Positions 10,028 to 20,879 of a DNA stretch of 27,439 nt are shown piece by piece; positions within the stretch are counted from its first letter, which is position 1, and every line of letters begins with the position of its first letter. Made by a program: the position numbers and the translations under genes. This DNA is from Pelargonium nanum (lineage: Eukaryota; Streptophyta; Magnoliopsida; Geraniales; Geraniaceae): assembly GCA_036897485.1 (NCBI GenBank), contig JAYMTF010000998.1, positions 1 through 27,439 of the forward strand, read 5' to 3'. The notes under the pieces are model-generated. The model had not been told where the DNA came from and did not search any database. It worked only from the letters and a program-made list of their open reading frames with translations.

Positions 10028-13000
10028 TCATGAAGCTGATGTCTCAGAATTGGAGTTGGAAATAAGCCTCACTTCATAAAGATCATTCTCTCCCTTCCCT
10101 GCACCAACAAATTCATAATAAATTACTTCCAAATTGGCTGTAACATTTAAAAACATCCAAGCAAATCAACTCACCAACTTCAGCTGTAATTCCAGGTCCA
10201 AAGAATGAAGTGAACTTTGCCTAAAATACAACGGTGGAGGTAAGAAGTTAGTATGCAATTGTTTCAGTAATCCCAAAAGTAAGGATTACAAGGGAGGATT
10301 TATCATTGACACAAGTGGATAAGAATACACTTTTGAAAAGCTATAGCTCAAGAAAATGAGAGAACTCGTACATTTATATACCCACCAATTGTCCATACAA
10401 AATCAACCAAAGGAAGGAATTTGATAATCATACAAATATTAGTGGGAACAAACAATAAAATGGAGAAATATCAATCTAACAAAATAGTGTTACCTGTCTC
10501 TTCTCAAAATCTGACAGCTCTAGTGCTTTTGCCTCAAAAACCAGGACTAAACAGTATTTTCCATCTTCAGTCACCTATGACATTGTGACAAGATAAGTAT
10601 GCAGGAACTGTTAAATGATTATTGAATGAATCAACTAATCAATTAAAAGGCTCATCCAGGATGATCGTGCTAGTATGAAAGAACAGAACACCTATTAGAG
10701 AACCTTTCTGTTTTTTATAAGCACTACAAGAGAACTAGAGTTGGAAATTTGTGCTAACATGTCATGTGCGTGTAGTGTTCGTGTCGGTTTTAACTAAATG
10801 GGAGATGATGTGAGTTGCAATTTATGCTGCTTCTATTCACTACTTTCACTCTTACCTTAGGCACAATATATTTGGACGATAAGTATAGACTTGTGGGTAA
10901 GAAAGATGAGTTAAGATGAAAGCACATTAGATAGGAGAGACGGAAACGAGATTAACAAGTGATTAACCAATGCTATGGCTTAATAGCGTGGACATATTAT
11001 TTTAACTTTAATCGTGTCGTGTGAATTTTACAGTCTCAACACAAACACAACACAATTATAAATATGTCGTGTCCAAACACGCTTAAATGGAGTCGTGTTC
11101 GTGTCAGGTCACATGTAGCGTCCCAAATTGCCAACTCTAATGAGAACAATAGCCAAAGACAACAAAATAAGAACACAAACAATTGACTGCTTAAAGATAC
11201 AAAAATTCAAATAACCTATTGCTATGGTCACCATTTCCTCTAGAAACGACAGGGTAAACAAAACAAAAAATTCCTGTTGAACTTGTATTGTACAGTTTGT
11301 GCTGAGTTTCCAGCCAATAATATATGATTAGTAGAATCGCTTTTTGTTTTTATAGCTAAACAGATTCTGGCATATAAAATTAAATCTGTGTTAGATGAAC
11401 ATACTTCTTCACGGATCATTTGTAGAATAGGAGCACTCCTCCGCGGAATTCCTCCACCCTGAGAAAAGAAAAGCAGAAAACTGATTATATATGATACATT
11501 TAGGTGAGCCTTGACAATGTTAAGGTTGTTGCCTTGTGAACTCAATGATGAGAGTCTTATGCATTGTGCCGCCCTTTTTTTAGAACCGTAATTTTTTTTG
11601 TTTTGTTTTTTTCCTTTTCCATTGTCACCGGCAATAACAAATGAGGAATAAAATCAGCAGAACAATTATCACTTAAGATTTAAGAAAGCTTCATGCTCTT
11701 GCAGAAGATTCCAGTGAAACAGTTACTAAGGCTACTTGCTCAGGCACTCACAGCAGAATTAACATTTTCCTTGGAAAGAACATTGATGCAACAGAAATGA
11801 AGGGTCCAAATAATAGTTTTGAAGATCATGATATGTGCATTATAAACTACTGTTAGAAAACATACCAGACCATACTGGAAGATTCGTTTTAGAGCCTCTT
11901 CCAAGTGCTGTTCATCCCCGTAACGGTATCTTATGACATCACTCCTGACCTAATTAAAGACAGAATAAAATAAATTGAGTAAGCGTATTTACATGATGGA
12001 TAGACAGTTCACTCAAATGATACTCCAGAAATCTTTAAGTGGAAGAATAAAACAAGTTTGAATATGAAACATGGTACTTTAGGCTGCTCTACCAAATGCA
12101 ATGACAGGCAACGAGTTCCTTGTGAATAAGTAATTGGCTTTCTAGAGCATGGTGGAGGAACATCTTGAATGTTTCCATTCAAAAAGATAACTTAAACGAA
12201 TGATTATACAGATGCATCTCAAAATTTGTTAACAAATATATCCATGAAGGACAATTCTCCTTCCTCATGTTATAAAAATTCTAGTCCCTTCGGAACTGAC
12301 ATGACGATAATGTAGTCAGTTAATAGTATTGTGATGGCTTGGTATAGGTAAATAGAAAATCCAAAAGCATGCAACTTAACTTGCTTCCCAATTAACCTCT
12401 CAACTTAGAGAGAAGGGAATATATAATATTAAAATAAGAAGCACTTAGCATTAGTGAATCTGCTTAATCATATTAGATGCTACAATGATTCGTTCCCCAA
12501 TTTCTAACATCAAAAGCAATGTTACAAATCAAAGGAATTATTAATTGCAAAATCAGTTATGGATATATAAAATATCAAAGGAATCATTAAGTTACTTGAT
12601 CGCAAAAAATATCTTGGACTCCAAGGAATGTATAAAATCGGCCTGTTAGCAATTTTCACTCCCTCGTACCAATAGTCACATCCTTGGATAATGTTTCCAA
12701 TGGGATAATGAATCCCATGAGATATTATTGGCTCATTATTTTACAAGAGTGAAAAACTGAGCCAAGTCAATGGAGGTACCTGTTTAAGAATTGGAGTGGC
12801 ATATGTCTCTCTCAACTTTTCAGCGTCCGAATAAGTCAAGCATGGCACTGGCTTGAGTTCAGCATACTGCAAAAATTGTCCAAAATGAATACCAGAAGCC
12901 ACATCACTTTATTTCCATAAACATCAAATCAGGTAAGTTAATGAGAACTTTCAATACACTAGATCTTATTTTAACGGCACCCAATAAAATTCAGAATGTC

Positions 13001-14499
13001 CATGGTGGAGCTCAAAGAAAAATAAGGGTATTAACTAGGTGGACAAAATCAATCACGCTATTTTTTCTTAGGCTTGCCAAATTATAAACCAAATTAAGGA
13101 CTGCCATGGCTGGTTTTGAGCCAAATTAACGAGAATTACAGTCAAAATAAACTCCTGATGCTTGTAATTTGTAATTATTTGGGGATTGGATCCCCCAACC
13201 TATATCAGCCATAATGTTTCCACTGAAGCATAGTCGGCGTAACTTCAATTTCAGATATAGCTCATAGAACTATAACGTGCCCAAGGCCCCAAAGACATGA
13301 AAGGAGGCTTTTACCTTGAGAGCCATACCGATGATAGCAAGAGGGAAGCCATATGTTAGCATTATTGCAGACCATTCTGATCCAGGAAGTATATTAAAAT
13401 ATGCTCCAAAACCATACCTACAAAGCTCACATAAACTAGTGTAAGGATCAAAACACATTTTAGACTATCAGGTGTGCAGCTAACGAAAAAAGAACTCACC
13501 CGAGAAGTGAAACTCCAAGACCTAGTCCAATCACACCAAACGAAACCTGAAAATATAGGGCAATGATCATTGCATCATTAGTAAGAGCAAAAGTATTAAT
13601 GCCAACAAATTGCAGTAGGTTGACAAAGATCTACTCAGAGAGGTATGATCCGATCATGCTCAGGGGTAAAACACGTTCTAACTAAAGCAAATAATAGTAA
13701 ATAAATAAATGCAATATCCAACTGTTTGCAGGAACATCGTTCCAAATCAATGGTACTATAAACTACCATTTCTTGGTGCAGAAACTTAAAAGAACAACCA
13801 GCAAATATACAATTAGCCCTCACTCACTCCATCGTTATTCCATCTTGGTTCACACTTTGTTCTCTTGGTAGTGTTTTGTTATTGTCACTCGCAATTGTAA
13901 CGAAGGCTCAACTTGAATCCTCAGATAACCAAATAACAACCCAATTTAGAAAATCATTTGGCAATCGAGAACCATTTGCACGAAGAATCAAAGTTGCTTT
14001 TATACCATATACACCAACCAACAAAAACAACAGTTCATTAAAACTAGTTGCTACAACCGCAAATATCAAAACAATAACTTTAATCTTAAATGATGACTGC
14101 AACAATAACCCATTTTACAGAATCATTAAATGCATTAAGAAAACATAAATTGTAAACTTTACTTTATTTCGTCCAGAGATGAGAGAACCCAAATTGATTA
14201 AGACAGAGTAGCAACCAAAGTACCTTGGCAAGCGAAAACTCTTCGTCAGAGACAACAGCCTTGCCGGAACCGGCACCGGCACCGGCACCGGCGGTGGAAT
14301 CAGCGGCTCTGGGGACGAGGAGGAGCCGGAGATTGCGGGGACTAGCAGAGAGGGGTAGTGGAACCCTAGATGATAGGGTTTGGGGGCGGAAATGGGGATG
14401 GGAGCTGAGGATGTAGCAACGGTTGGGTCTGTGGGAGCTGAAGAGAGCTGTAGCTGGCGATGAAGATGGTACTGCGGCAAGTGCCTTCATTGCAGACAT
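10028..14499 (-). CDS. Chloroplast thylakoid membrane protein, slr0575/DUF2854 type
   Basis: Exons in transcript order: 14499-14224, 13546-13500, 13417-13315, 12866-12780, 11949-11866, 11458-11405, 10574-10494, 10220-10175, 10098-10028. They encode 282 residues, stop TGA, with consistent phases. Residues 1 to about 65 are Ser/Pro/Arg-rich and almost free of acidic residues, a typical chloroplast transit peptide with likely cleavage near VPRAA. Two hydrophobic helices follow (about 93-113 GVIGLGLGVSLLGYGFGAY; about 122-140). The soluble part carries ALKYAELKPVP, RYRYGDEQHLEEAL and FFGPGITAEV. This order matches the cyanobacterial thylakoid protein slr0575 (DUF2854) and its plant relatives; the molecular function is not established. 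ATG 14499 is chosen because the frame continues upstream without another ATG before the leader. Intron 6 holds a 404-bp hAT MITE. Family call is from memory of the motifs. Confidence 0.88.
10736..11139. mobile_element. hAT-type MITE in intron 6 of the slr0575-like gene
   Basis: The element starts TAGAGTTGGAAATTTG and ends with the inverted copy (15 of 16 bases match). It is flanked by eight-base direct repeats AAGAGAAC (10728-10735) and ATGAGAAC (11140-11147), which match at 7 of 8 positions. Eight-base target duplications and TAGAGTTGG-type ends are the mark of hAT elements. At 404 bp, with no coding frame and internal GTGTCGTGT-type repeats, it is non-autonomous. It lies wholly in the intron between exons 11458-11405 and 10574-10494. 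Confidence 0.85.
14269..14292 (-). repeat. Coding hexanucleotide repeat (Gly-Ala tract)
   Basis: Four perfect ACCGGC units lie inside exon 1 of the slr0575-like gene and encode the alternating Ala-Gly run at residues 70-77. This falls just after the predicted transit-peptide cleavage site, so length changes would affect only the mature N-terminus. Confidence 0.8.
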
Positions 14500-15312
14500 T
14501 TCTAGGCTCTCTCTGCTTGTGCTTGATCGGTTGGAGAAGAAGATGAAGAAGAGGCTGCAATTGGAGCAGAGCAAAAATGGCTGTTTTTTGGTTCACTCTC
14601 AGCCGCCAAAATTAACAAGGTTACGTGTCTCTGTTTCCTCTATTCTCTCCTTTTTCGATTTATCTTACATTTTTATTAATTTTCTTAAATTGATTTTAGG
14701 ATTTTCCGACTGTTTTTTTCAAGTATTATTATTATGGGGGACGTAATAAAATATTCATTGAAAGAGCATTAACAAAATATTAAAATAACATATCAATCAA
14801 AATAGATTGAAAAGTATCAATCCAACAAGATATCAATCAAAATAAACACACTCCCATATACTATCATATGGTGATCACAACAGTAAAACGAAATTAATCA
14901 CATTCAATATAACAAATTTGCATTTTATTTAATAGATAACTAAAAAAAGAACTTCATTGGTGAAAGAATTTATTATCATTAATGATTCAAGAAAAAAACT
15001 TGTTAAAGAAATAAAGAAAGAACGACTAAAGTTGAGGTCTGCCCATGAAAGAAATCAAACCGTCGAAAGGGAACAAGATAAGCTCCGACTACTAGCTCTA
15101 CTATATGAGATTCCGCATCATTAACAACACGTGAAGGAGCTGGCTTGAATTGTTTGTGATCTTCGGCAAGCTGTGAAGCAAATACAACTGGATAATACAC
15201 TATTGGGGAGCTCAACAAACTCTCCTTTCGGTGCCCGAAGTTCTCCGCCGCCAACAAATGATCATTAGCTTAATTAGGTTGCAATATTTTGTATCATAAT
15301 TTAGTAAATACT
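14500..15312. other. Promoter/5' region of the slr0575-like gene and intergenic DNA
   Basis: The leader and promoter of the minus-strand gene that starts at 14499 should lie at about 14500-14750. A stretch near 14785-14845 contains ATATCAATCAAAATA twice. Between 15003 and 15257 there is an open minus-strand frame (84 codons including LAAENFGHRKESLLSS and VVNDAESHIVELVVGAYLVPF). It looks more protein-like than chance but matches no family I know and has no partner exon. I leave it uncalled as a gene. Confidence 0.35.
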
Positions 15313-15313
15313 A

Positions 15314-15360
15314 CTCTCTCCGTCTTAGAGATAAGTATCATATTTTTCTACTTTGAGATA
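15314..15360. mobile_element. Stowaway-like MITE end (one-sided)
   Basis: CTCTCTCCGTCTTAGAGATAAG resembles the plant Stowaway (Tc1/mariner) terminal consensus CTCCCTCCGTCCC followed by a TAAGT-type run. The matching inverted end was not found within a few hundred bases, so this is a relic or a chance match. Confidence 0.35.
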
Positions 15361-15409
15361 AATTAATGAAAAGTTAGTTAATGCGATGTATTTACTATTT
15401 ATTTATAAA

Positions 15410-15459
15410 ATTTGCGACAAACTTTCGTAATTGGCGACAGATTAAAGACTGTCGCAAAT
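15410..15459. repeat. Nested GCGACA inverted repeat
   Basis: ATTTGCGACA (15410-15419) is the exact inverse of TGTCGCAAAT (15450-15459). Inside it, GCGACAG (15434-15440) is the inverse of CTGTCGC (15449-15455). Three copies of the GCGACA motif in 50 bp of AT-rich DNA suggest a foldback transposon end. Confidence 0.6.
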
Positions 15460-15479
15460 GACAAAAATATTTCAATATT

Positions 15480-16488
15480 GCTGTTGCATAACCAACATAT
15501 TCCTGCTGTGTATAGAATATATGAAATCAAACAAGTGATCTCATAATTAAATTCTCTTGAACTTAAGGTTGTGCCATTTATACTAATTAAGTTCTAGTTG
15601 CAAAGCTACATGGTTGCAAGAGTGTTGTGTTGATTATAAAGTTCGATATTTAGTTGTGTTAATCTCTTTAAAGTCTGGTGAATATCAATCTTTCACCCAT
15701 GCATGCTCATCTTTTGGTCATTTTTATAGACATACTTCTCTCATTTAATTTTATCTAGCTTAATCTTTCATCTCCTAGTTGAGTTCACAAACCTATCTCT
15801 AGTTGGAGGTCTCTTTTATAGACTCATTCTTAACCTATGGACTAATTAATATCTCCCAACTCAAATGACACGAGCTAATGGTTAATTATTACACTCGCTA
15901 TAACTCAAGACTCTTGTATCCAAACTCGAAATCTCATAATAATACTTTATAAACTCCATATATAACCAGTGATTCCAGTCGAAGGTTTTATAATGCTTGA
16001 TTATACTTATGAAGCCTACAAAAAGTAACATCACTTTCTTTAATTTTGCAACACATCTTTGAAATGACAACGTTTTTTTTTGTGTAGATTTATAATGATA
16101 GAAAAGTAAAGAATAAGTAAAAATTTCTTTTACTTAATCTGACACAAGTATCTAAAACATTATTTAAAAACACATTATAGATGTATAAAGTGTTTAGAGA
16201 GGGAGTGAATATTTGAAAATATGAGTTATGTCCCGATAATATAAGTGATGTACAAAGGCATGCACGTGAAGGCAAAGAAGTGTCAGGCATTATTGGGCCA
16301 TGGCCATAACAAAGAACAAAAAAAGAAGAAGAAAAACGCAACATCACTACAACAAAAGAGCCAAAGAAACAACCCACATATTATCCACAAAGTACACTCT
16401 GTCCATTCATCATTTGGCCTAACAATCCCCAACCTTCCCTCCTTCACCACTTGAATTTAACACACCTACAACAATCTCTCTGTCTCTC
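15480..16488. other. Intergenic DNA, 3' of the unknown 4-exon gene
   Basis: AT-rich, stops in all frames, nothing recognised. The right part (about 16250-16488) should contain the 3' UTR and poly(A) site of the minus-strand gene that ends at 16489. Confidence 0.4.
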
Positions 16489-19242
16489 CTAATTTTTAGC
16501 ATCTGCAACATTGTGTATATTCTTCTTTCTTGATTTGTGCTTCTCTCTCATCCTTTTCCTCATCCATGACAAGCACCCACCTTGCCTGCTCTTGCTTCTC
16601 CATCTCTCCTCTTCTTCTCTTCTCTCCTCTTCTCTTTTCCTATCTTTTGATTCATCCTCCTGCACAACATTCATGCTCTTCATTGTATCACTCACAATCA
16701 ATCTAGCTAGAGGTGTTTAACATTCAAATATGTAACAAAACATGAACTACTTAACATGAATAGTAAAATGTACATCACTTGACTGATATAAGAGTTATTG
16801 CTTAAAACTACGTAGTTCAATACCCATATTAACTCAATACTAATCAAACCTACAAAGTTTTGATGAGAGTAAAAAAATCCAATAATCCATATGTTTACGT
16901 ACTTTTAAGCAAAACTGATATAACTCTTATATCAGTCAACTAATGTCCACTTTACTCTAACATGAAACGTTCCTTGATATATACCAGAGAGAGACAAGTA
17001 TAATGTCAAGATGCCAAATGTTGATTAGCTCATAAACTATAAGTTAGCGTTTAGATTAAAAAAAATGAGATTCTCGTTCAGATTTCAGAAGCCCTTTTCA
17101 TGACCACGTAGTCATAAACATGAATTCTTGCTTCTCATTCCCGAACAAAAATTTCAATTTGATGTCACAAATTTCGAATTTTGACACTTTTGGGAAAATT
17201 GGTAGGTAATCTTTCCCAAAGAGATTACATGAAATGTGTTACTGAGTGAGCAACATTACAGTACCAAGGCAATCACCTGGGCACTCCACAGACATGTAAA
17301 TGGTCACATGTTTTCTCCTGATGTGGCCTGAATTTGTAGTCCATATGGTACAAGCAACTATCATTTAGCAAGGAGGCTCAAAATTCAATTGTGTATGCAG
17401 TGTTTCAGAAACAATAATAGCTATTCAGTAAATATTCTACCCTAAAATACATGTTGGGTTTTTTTCCTTTTTCCCAAAAGAGAGAAAATTAAAGGTCATT
17501 GAGGCAGGAGAGCATGCAGTGATAACCCTGGTTCATTGAGAACCCCAATAATATGAAAAACAAAAGCTAACCAAAAAGTGAAGAATCCTGCTTAGCATTT
17601 TCATTGTCACAAAGAAGATAGTAAAAGGAAAAAAACAAAAGGGGAATAACTCTTTTTTGAACAGGTAATTATACAGTTTCTTTCTTCTTTTCTGCTCTGA
17701 AAAAATTATACTTTATTTCAGAAAAAAAATGTTACTCAAAAACTCTCAAGGCAAGCTAAACTGTATGTGAAGCTTTTTTTGGTCCATTTTCAGACATACG
17801 TACACATAGAGCACATGTGGCCACAAAGTTAAGAGGGACCATTTCATATAAGAAGTGGGGATGCAAAGTAAGCAACTTTGGCTGGGGGCTAAGGGAACAA
17901 GCATCTTTGCATAGAGCTAAGACAAGGACATTCACTTGTTATCATCCACCGTTTAAGTTTTGTTTAAGTTTCACACGTTTAACAGAATGTGAAGTTTGAG
18001 ACCACTTGATGTATATATTAGTTAGGCCATTCACCTAACAATTGTTGCTTTTGTTTCGAGGTAAACTTTAACGAGTTTGGAGTACTAAACTTCACGTGTA
18101 GGTTTCATGAACCATTCAAAATTGATTAACAACAAATGTTAGATGTTGGTCGCTATCAAAATTAAGTTTGAGAGTTATATGAACTAAACTTGTTCATCAC
18201 CAATCTTCACAAACCATTGGTTGAGATCATGACACAAAGCTATACCATAAGCAAAGTTTTCAACTTCAATTATGGGTAAAACAATTACAAAGTACATACC
18301 TCTTCCTTAGCTTGGAGTGTTGAAGTTAACTTAGGCGAATCTTCGCATCGCTTCAGCGACCTCTCTACAATGGTAGGGGTTGAAGTAGGGCTAGGACTAC
18401 TAGAACTGAGCTCAGGTGTTGTGCTCTGAATCCCAACATCTCTCATCTCCATTTTCTTCTCTATAAACAAACACTTTTAACAACTGAGTTCACAGAGACA
18501 TTAACACAAACACTTGGAGTGCACACACACAAAAAAAAGAAAAAACAGAGAGAATTGTAAATGAAACAAAACCTTGAAGTGGGACTACACTAGCAGTAGC
18601 AGCAGGTGGAGCAGTTTCTTGTGTAACAGTAGAACTAGAACCAGAAGTAGCAGCATAAAAGCTAGGCTTATTGGTATGAAAAGGTCTGGTGGCGTTGGAA
18701 GAAGAATACACCAGAGGAGCAGACATGGTGATTCGGTTGGTGTAGTGACGAAACGACCTCCCGCTCAGCGTTTTCGCCGACAAACACTCCATCGGAACCT
18801 CGCCGGAGAGCGGGTTGCAGATATACTTCTCGGCGTCGTTCCATTTGGAGTTGAGAGCAAACCCGTCCGGCGATAAACACTCCCAGCAGTTGTAGCTCGA
18901 TTTGGCCTGCAATGCTGCGAAAACACAATCGTTAAGCAAAAAAGTAAAAACAATTTCGCAATGAAATTTTTGTACGAGAAATGATGAACCTTTGAGAGCG
19001 GTGGTGAAGGAGTAGGTTGATGGGTCGATTTCGTCTTTGAAGGAGGGATATCCGGGAGAAGAGGCGGTGCTGGAGATGGTGATGTGCGATCGGAAGCTTC
19101 CATAATTGTGATTCGGAGCTGTTGGGTCTTCTCGGAAGCTTCTGATATGGGAAGCTGAGAATCTTCGGGAAATGGTATTTTCGCGGCTGATCATGCGGGC
19201 TTTGAGGCCCCATTCCCGCAAGCTGAACTCTGATTGTTCCAT
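16489..19242 (-). CDS. Conserved plant protein of unknown function, 4 exons
   Basis: Exons in transcript order: 19242-18990, 18914-18573, 18460-18300, 16659-16489; 308 residues, stop TAG, phases 1, 1 and 0 consistent. I recognise this as a conserved plant-specific type but can give no function or symbol. Residues 1-50 hold MEQSEFSLREWGLKARMISR and a Ser/Arg-rich region; 60-160 are the most conserved-looking part (DEIDPSTYSFTTALKALQ, WECLSPDGFALNSKWNDAEK, NPLSGEVPMECLSAKTLSG). Residues about 199-252 start EKKMEMRDVGIQ followed by a Ser/Pro tract and IVERSLKRC. The last exon is charged (E/R/K-rich) and ends RQGGCLSWMRKRMREKHKSR, a basic tail that could be a nuclear signal or bind nucleic acid or membranes. 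There is no signal peptide or membrane span. The last exon was joined across 1.64 kb because the GAG|GAG junction keeps frame and the charged tail fits. Confidence 0.75.
16761..16957. mobile_element. Mutator-type MITE in the last intron of the unknown gene
   Basis: Terminal inverted repeats of 38 bases (16761-16798 and 16920-16957) match at 33 of 38 positions, with the inner 20 bases identical. Perfect 9-base direct repeats TAACATGAA flank it (16752-16760 and 16958-16966). A nine-base target duplication with long inverted repeats is the signature of Mutator-like elements. At 197 bp with no coding capacity it is a MITE. Confidence 0.85.
16967..18299 (-). other. Remainder of the long last intron
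   Basis: About 1.3 kb between the MITE and exon 3 (18300-18460). No additional exon in phase with the neighbours was seen, and no RNA gene or second transposon. Confidence 0.45.
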
Positions 19243-19350
19243 GTCTGGGTTTTAGCTGCTGGATCTTTCCAAGCTCTCTTGCATTTTCGCACACTTGCTA
19301 ATGCAATGCTCTGCTCTGTTTTCTCTCTGCTCTGCAATATTATGGAGTCT

Positions 19351-19360
19351 TGATATATTC
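19351..19360 (-). promoter_or_regulatory. Candidate TATA box of the unknown 4-exon gene
   Basis: Read on the minus strand this is GAATATATCA, about 110 bases upstream of the ATG at 19242. Such a spacing would give a short 5' UTR (start near 19320), in which CT-rich DNA follows. Position and sequence fit a plant TATA element, but it was not tested. Confidence 0.4.
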
Positions 19361-19452
19361 ATTTTCCTTTACAATTTTGAAACTAGTGCATGCCACGTCA
19401 GCCCCCGAGAAACAGAGTTTACCACAAATGGCAGAGCCAAGGGCGGTCCGCA

Positions 19453-19870
19453 GTAGGCACGGACTCACACTGACCTTCTAAAACTACAGAGAAATGATTC
19501 ATGCATGCAGCTGTCATGCATGTCAAAAACATGTAGCCCTGAAATTGAATACTAGCTGTCCATTACAGCTAATATGGGACCCACTACCTCACCTCCATTG
19601 CAAATCAAAGCTGCCAAAAACACAAGATGAGACCCATTTTCCACCTATCACAGTCTAACAAAATGGTACAATGTAGGCACTGACTCACGCTGATCTTCTA
19701 AAACATCATTATAAATAGGGAAATGATTCATGCATGTAGCTGTCATACATGTGTTCATTACAGCTGGCACAAGATGAGACTCACAACCTCACCCCTGAAA
19801 ACCAAATCTGCCCAAAAACTCAAGATGAGACTTACTTTCCATTTATCACAACCTCATACTTGTCTAACAT
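19453..19870. repeat. Diverged 220-bp tandem duplication in the upstream region
   Basis: The unit starting GTAGGCACGGACTCACACTG at 19453 recurs as GTAGGCACTGACTCACGCTG at 19673, offset 220 bases. Shared blocks in the same order include CTTCTAAAAC, GAAATGATTCATGCATG, AGCTGTCAT, CATTACAGCT, ACAAGATGAGAC and a TATCACA...GTCTAACA end. The copies differ by substitutions and small deletions, so the event is old. Both copies carry CATGCATG-type (RY) motifs, which B3-domain factors bind in seed genes. Confidence 0.8.
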
Positions 19871-20700
19871 GTATTTGACATGTAAGATGGTTGCATGCGC
19901 CAAGTTGCTTTCTTATAAATATCTCAATGATTTTTATTTTATTTTAACGGAAGCATTTTCTGGCTTTGCCACTGGTTTCAACATGCTCTTGGGGTCGACA
20001 TGTTAAAGTAAATTGTTTTTTGAATTTTGATTAGGATAAGTATATGAAATTTAGGGATATGTGAGAAAAGAGGGTGCACATGAGAGTGAGATAAGTGTGT
20101 GTGTAGAGTTGTTATCAATGTTGGGCTGGAGAGGAAGAGAGAGTGGATAGGAGGAAATGGGAAATCTTATACTCATGTGCAGCTTGGCATGGAGCTATAG
20201 ATTATGTGAATAATAGGGAGTTGGGTTGGGTCCTGGTCTCATGGAACAAGGATAGATAGATAGATAGATCATGATTCCATTCCAGAATATGGGTCCCCAT
20301 CTCATCATAGCCGTCAGTTTTGTCTGATGTGTATGCTATGTAGGTTTCATGACATTGACATTAACAGGGGTCCATCTCTTGCAATTGATTCATTGTTCAT
20401 TCAATCTCTAAAGTTAACTTGCTAGATATTCATATTGCTATATGATCTCACCAAACAGCCTACTTGTGTTTTGTTTTCTTCTTTCCTTTGCACATTCCCA
20501 ACCAATTTCCAATCTTGGACACCCTATTTGTTGTGTGCTACATTCAAATAAAAGTTACTGTTACCCCAATATTTGAATTTCTCAATCATCTCATGTAATG
20601 CCAAATCACATCATTGTAGATTCAAAACTTTAATCTAACTTGCAAAAATGGTTGAGCTCTTTCTTCCCTGTTTGTTGGTTATACTCAGAATGAATTGAAT
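19871..20700. other. Intergenic DNA
   Basis: No gene recognised. It contains a GT-rich stretch near 20095-20105 and a GATA microsatellite (almost five units) at 20251-20269. Confidence 0.45.
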
Positions 20701-20853
20701 GATTAAAGATAAGTATGATTTTCACCATCGACATATGCATTGACTAGGTCAAGGTGGGCCGTAATACACATATATCCATGATGAAAGAGAAGTATGCTTT
20801 TCACTATCAATGTATGCATTGGCTAAGATAGGGGTGGGCCGTTTTAGACATAG
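20701..20853. repeat. 79-bp tandem repeat, two diverged copies
   Basis: GATTAAAGATAAGTATGATT at 20701 and GATGAAAGAGAAGTATGCTT at 20780 start two copies. Both continue with a TTTTCAC(C/T)ATC block, an ATATGCATTG / GTATGCATTG block and a GGTGGGCCGT block before running into ACACATA/AGACATA. The offset is 79 bases. Confidence 0.7.
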
Positions 20854-20862
20854 GCCCACCCC
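20831..20862. repeat. GC-rich perfect hairpin
   Basis: GGGGTGGGCC (20831-20840) and GGCCCACCCC (20853-20862) are exact inverse copies around a 12-base loop, inside AT-rich DNA and at the end of the second 79-bp repeat. GGCCCA/TGGGCC boxes also occur in plant promoters as TCP-factor (site II) elements, which may be an alternative reading. Confidence 0.7.
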
Positions 20863-20879
20863 ATCCTAAAAAATCAATC

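Noticed and set aside
14164..14574. Longer N-terminus for the slr0575-like protein, starting near 14574
   Set aside because: The upstream frame is open but starts at a TTG codon, not ATG; ATG 14499 gives a normal transit peptide.
15003..15257. 84-codon minus-strand frame with protein-like composition
   Set aside because: No family recognised, no neighbouring exon in phase, and surrounded by AT-rich relic DNA; noted in the intergenic entry only.
17817..17999. Plus-strand 60-codon frame in the long intron
   Set aside because: It is opposite to the host gene, ends quickly and shows no recognisable motif.
18574..19294. Other frames of 86-120 codons over the unknown gene
   Set aside because: They overlap the spliced minus-strand exons in other frames or on the opposite strand and are shadows of GC-richer coding DNA.
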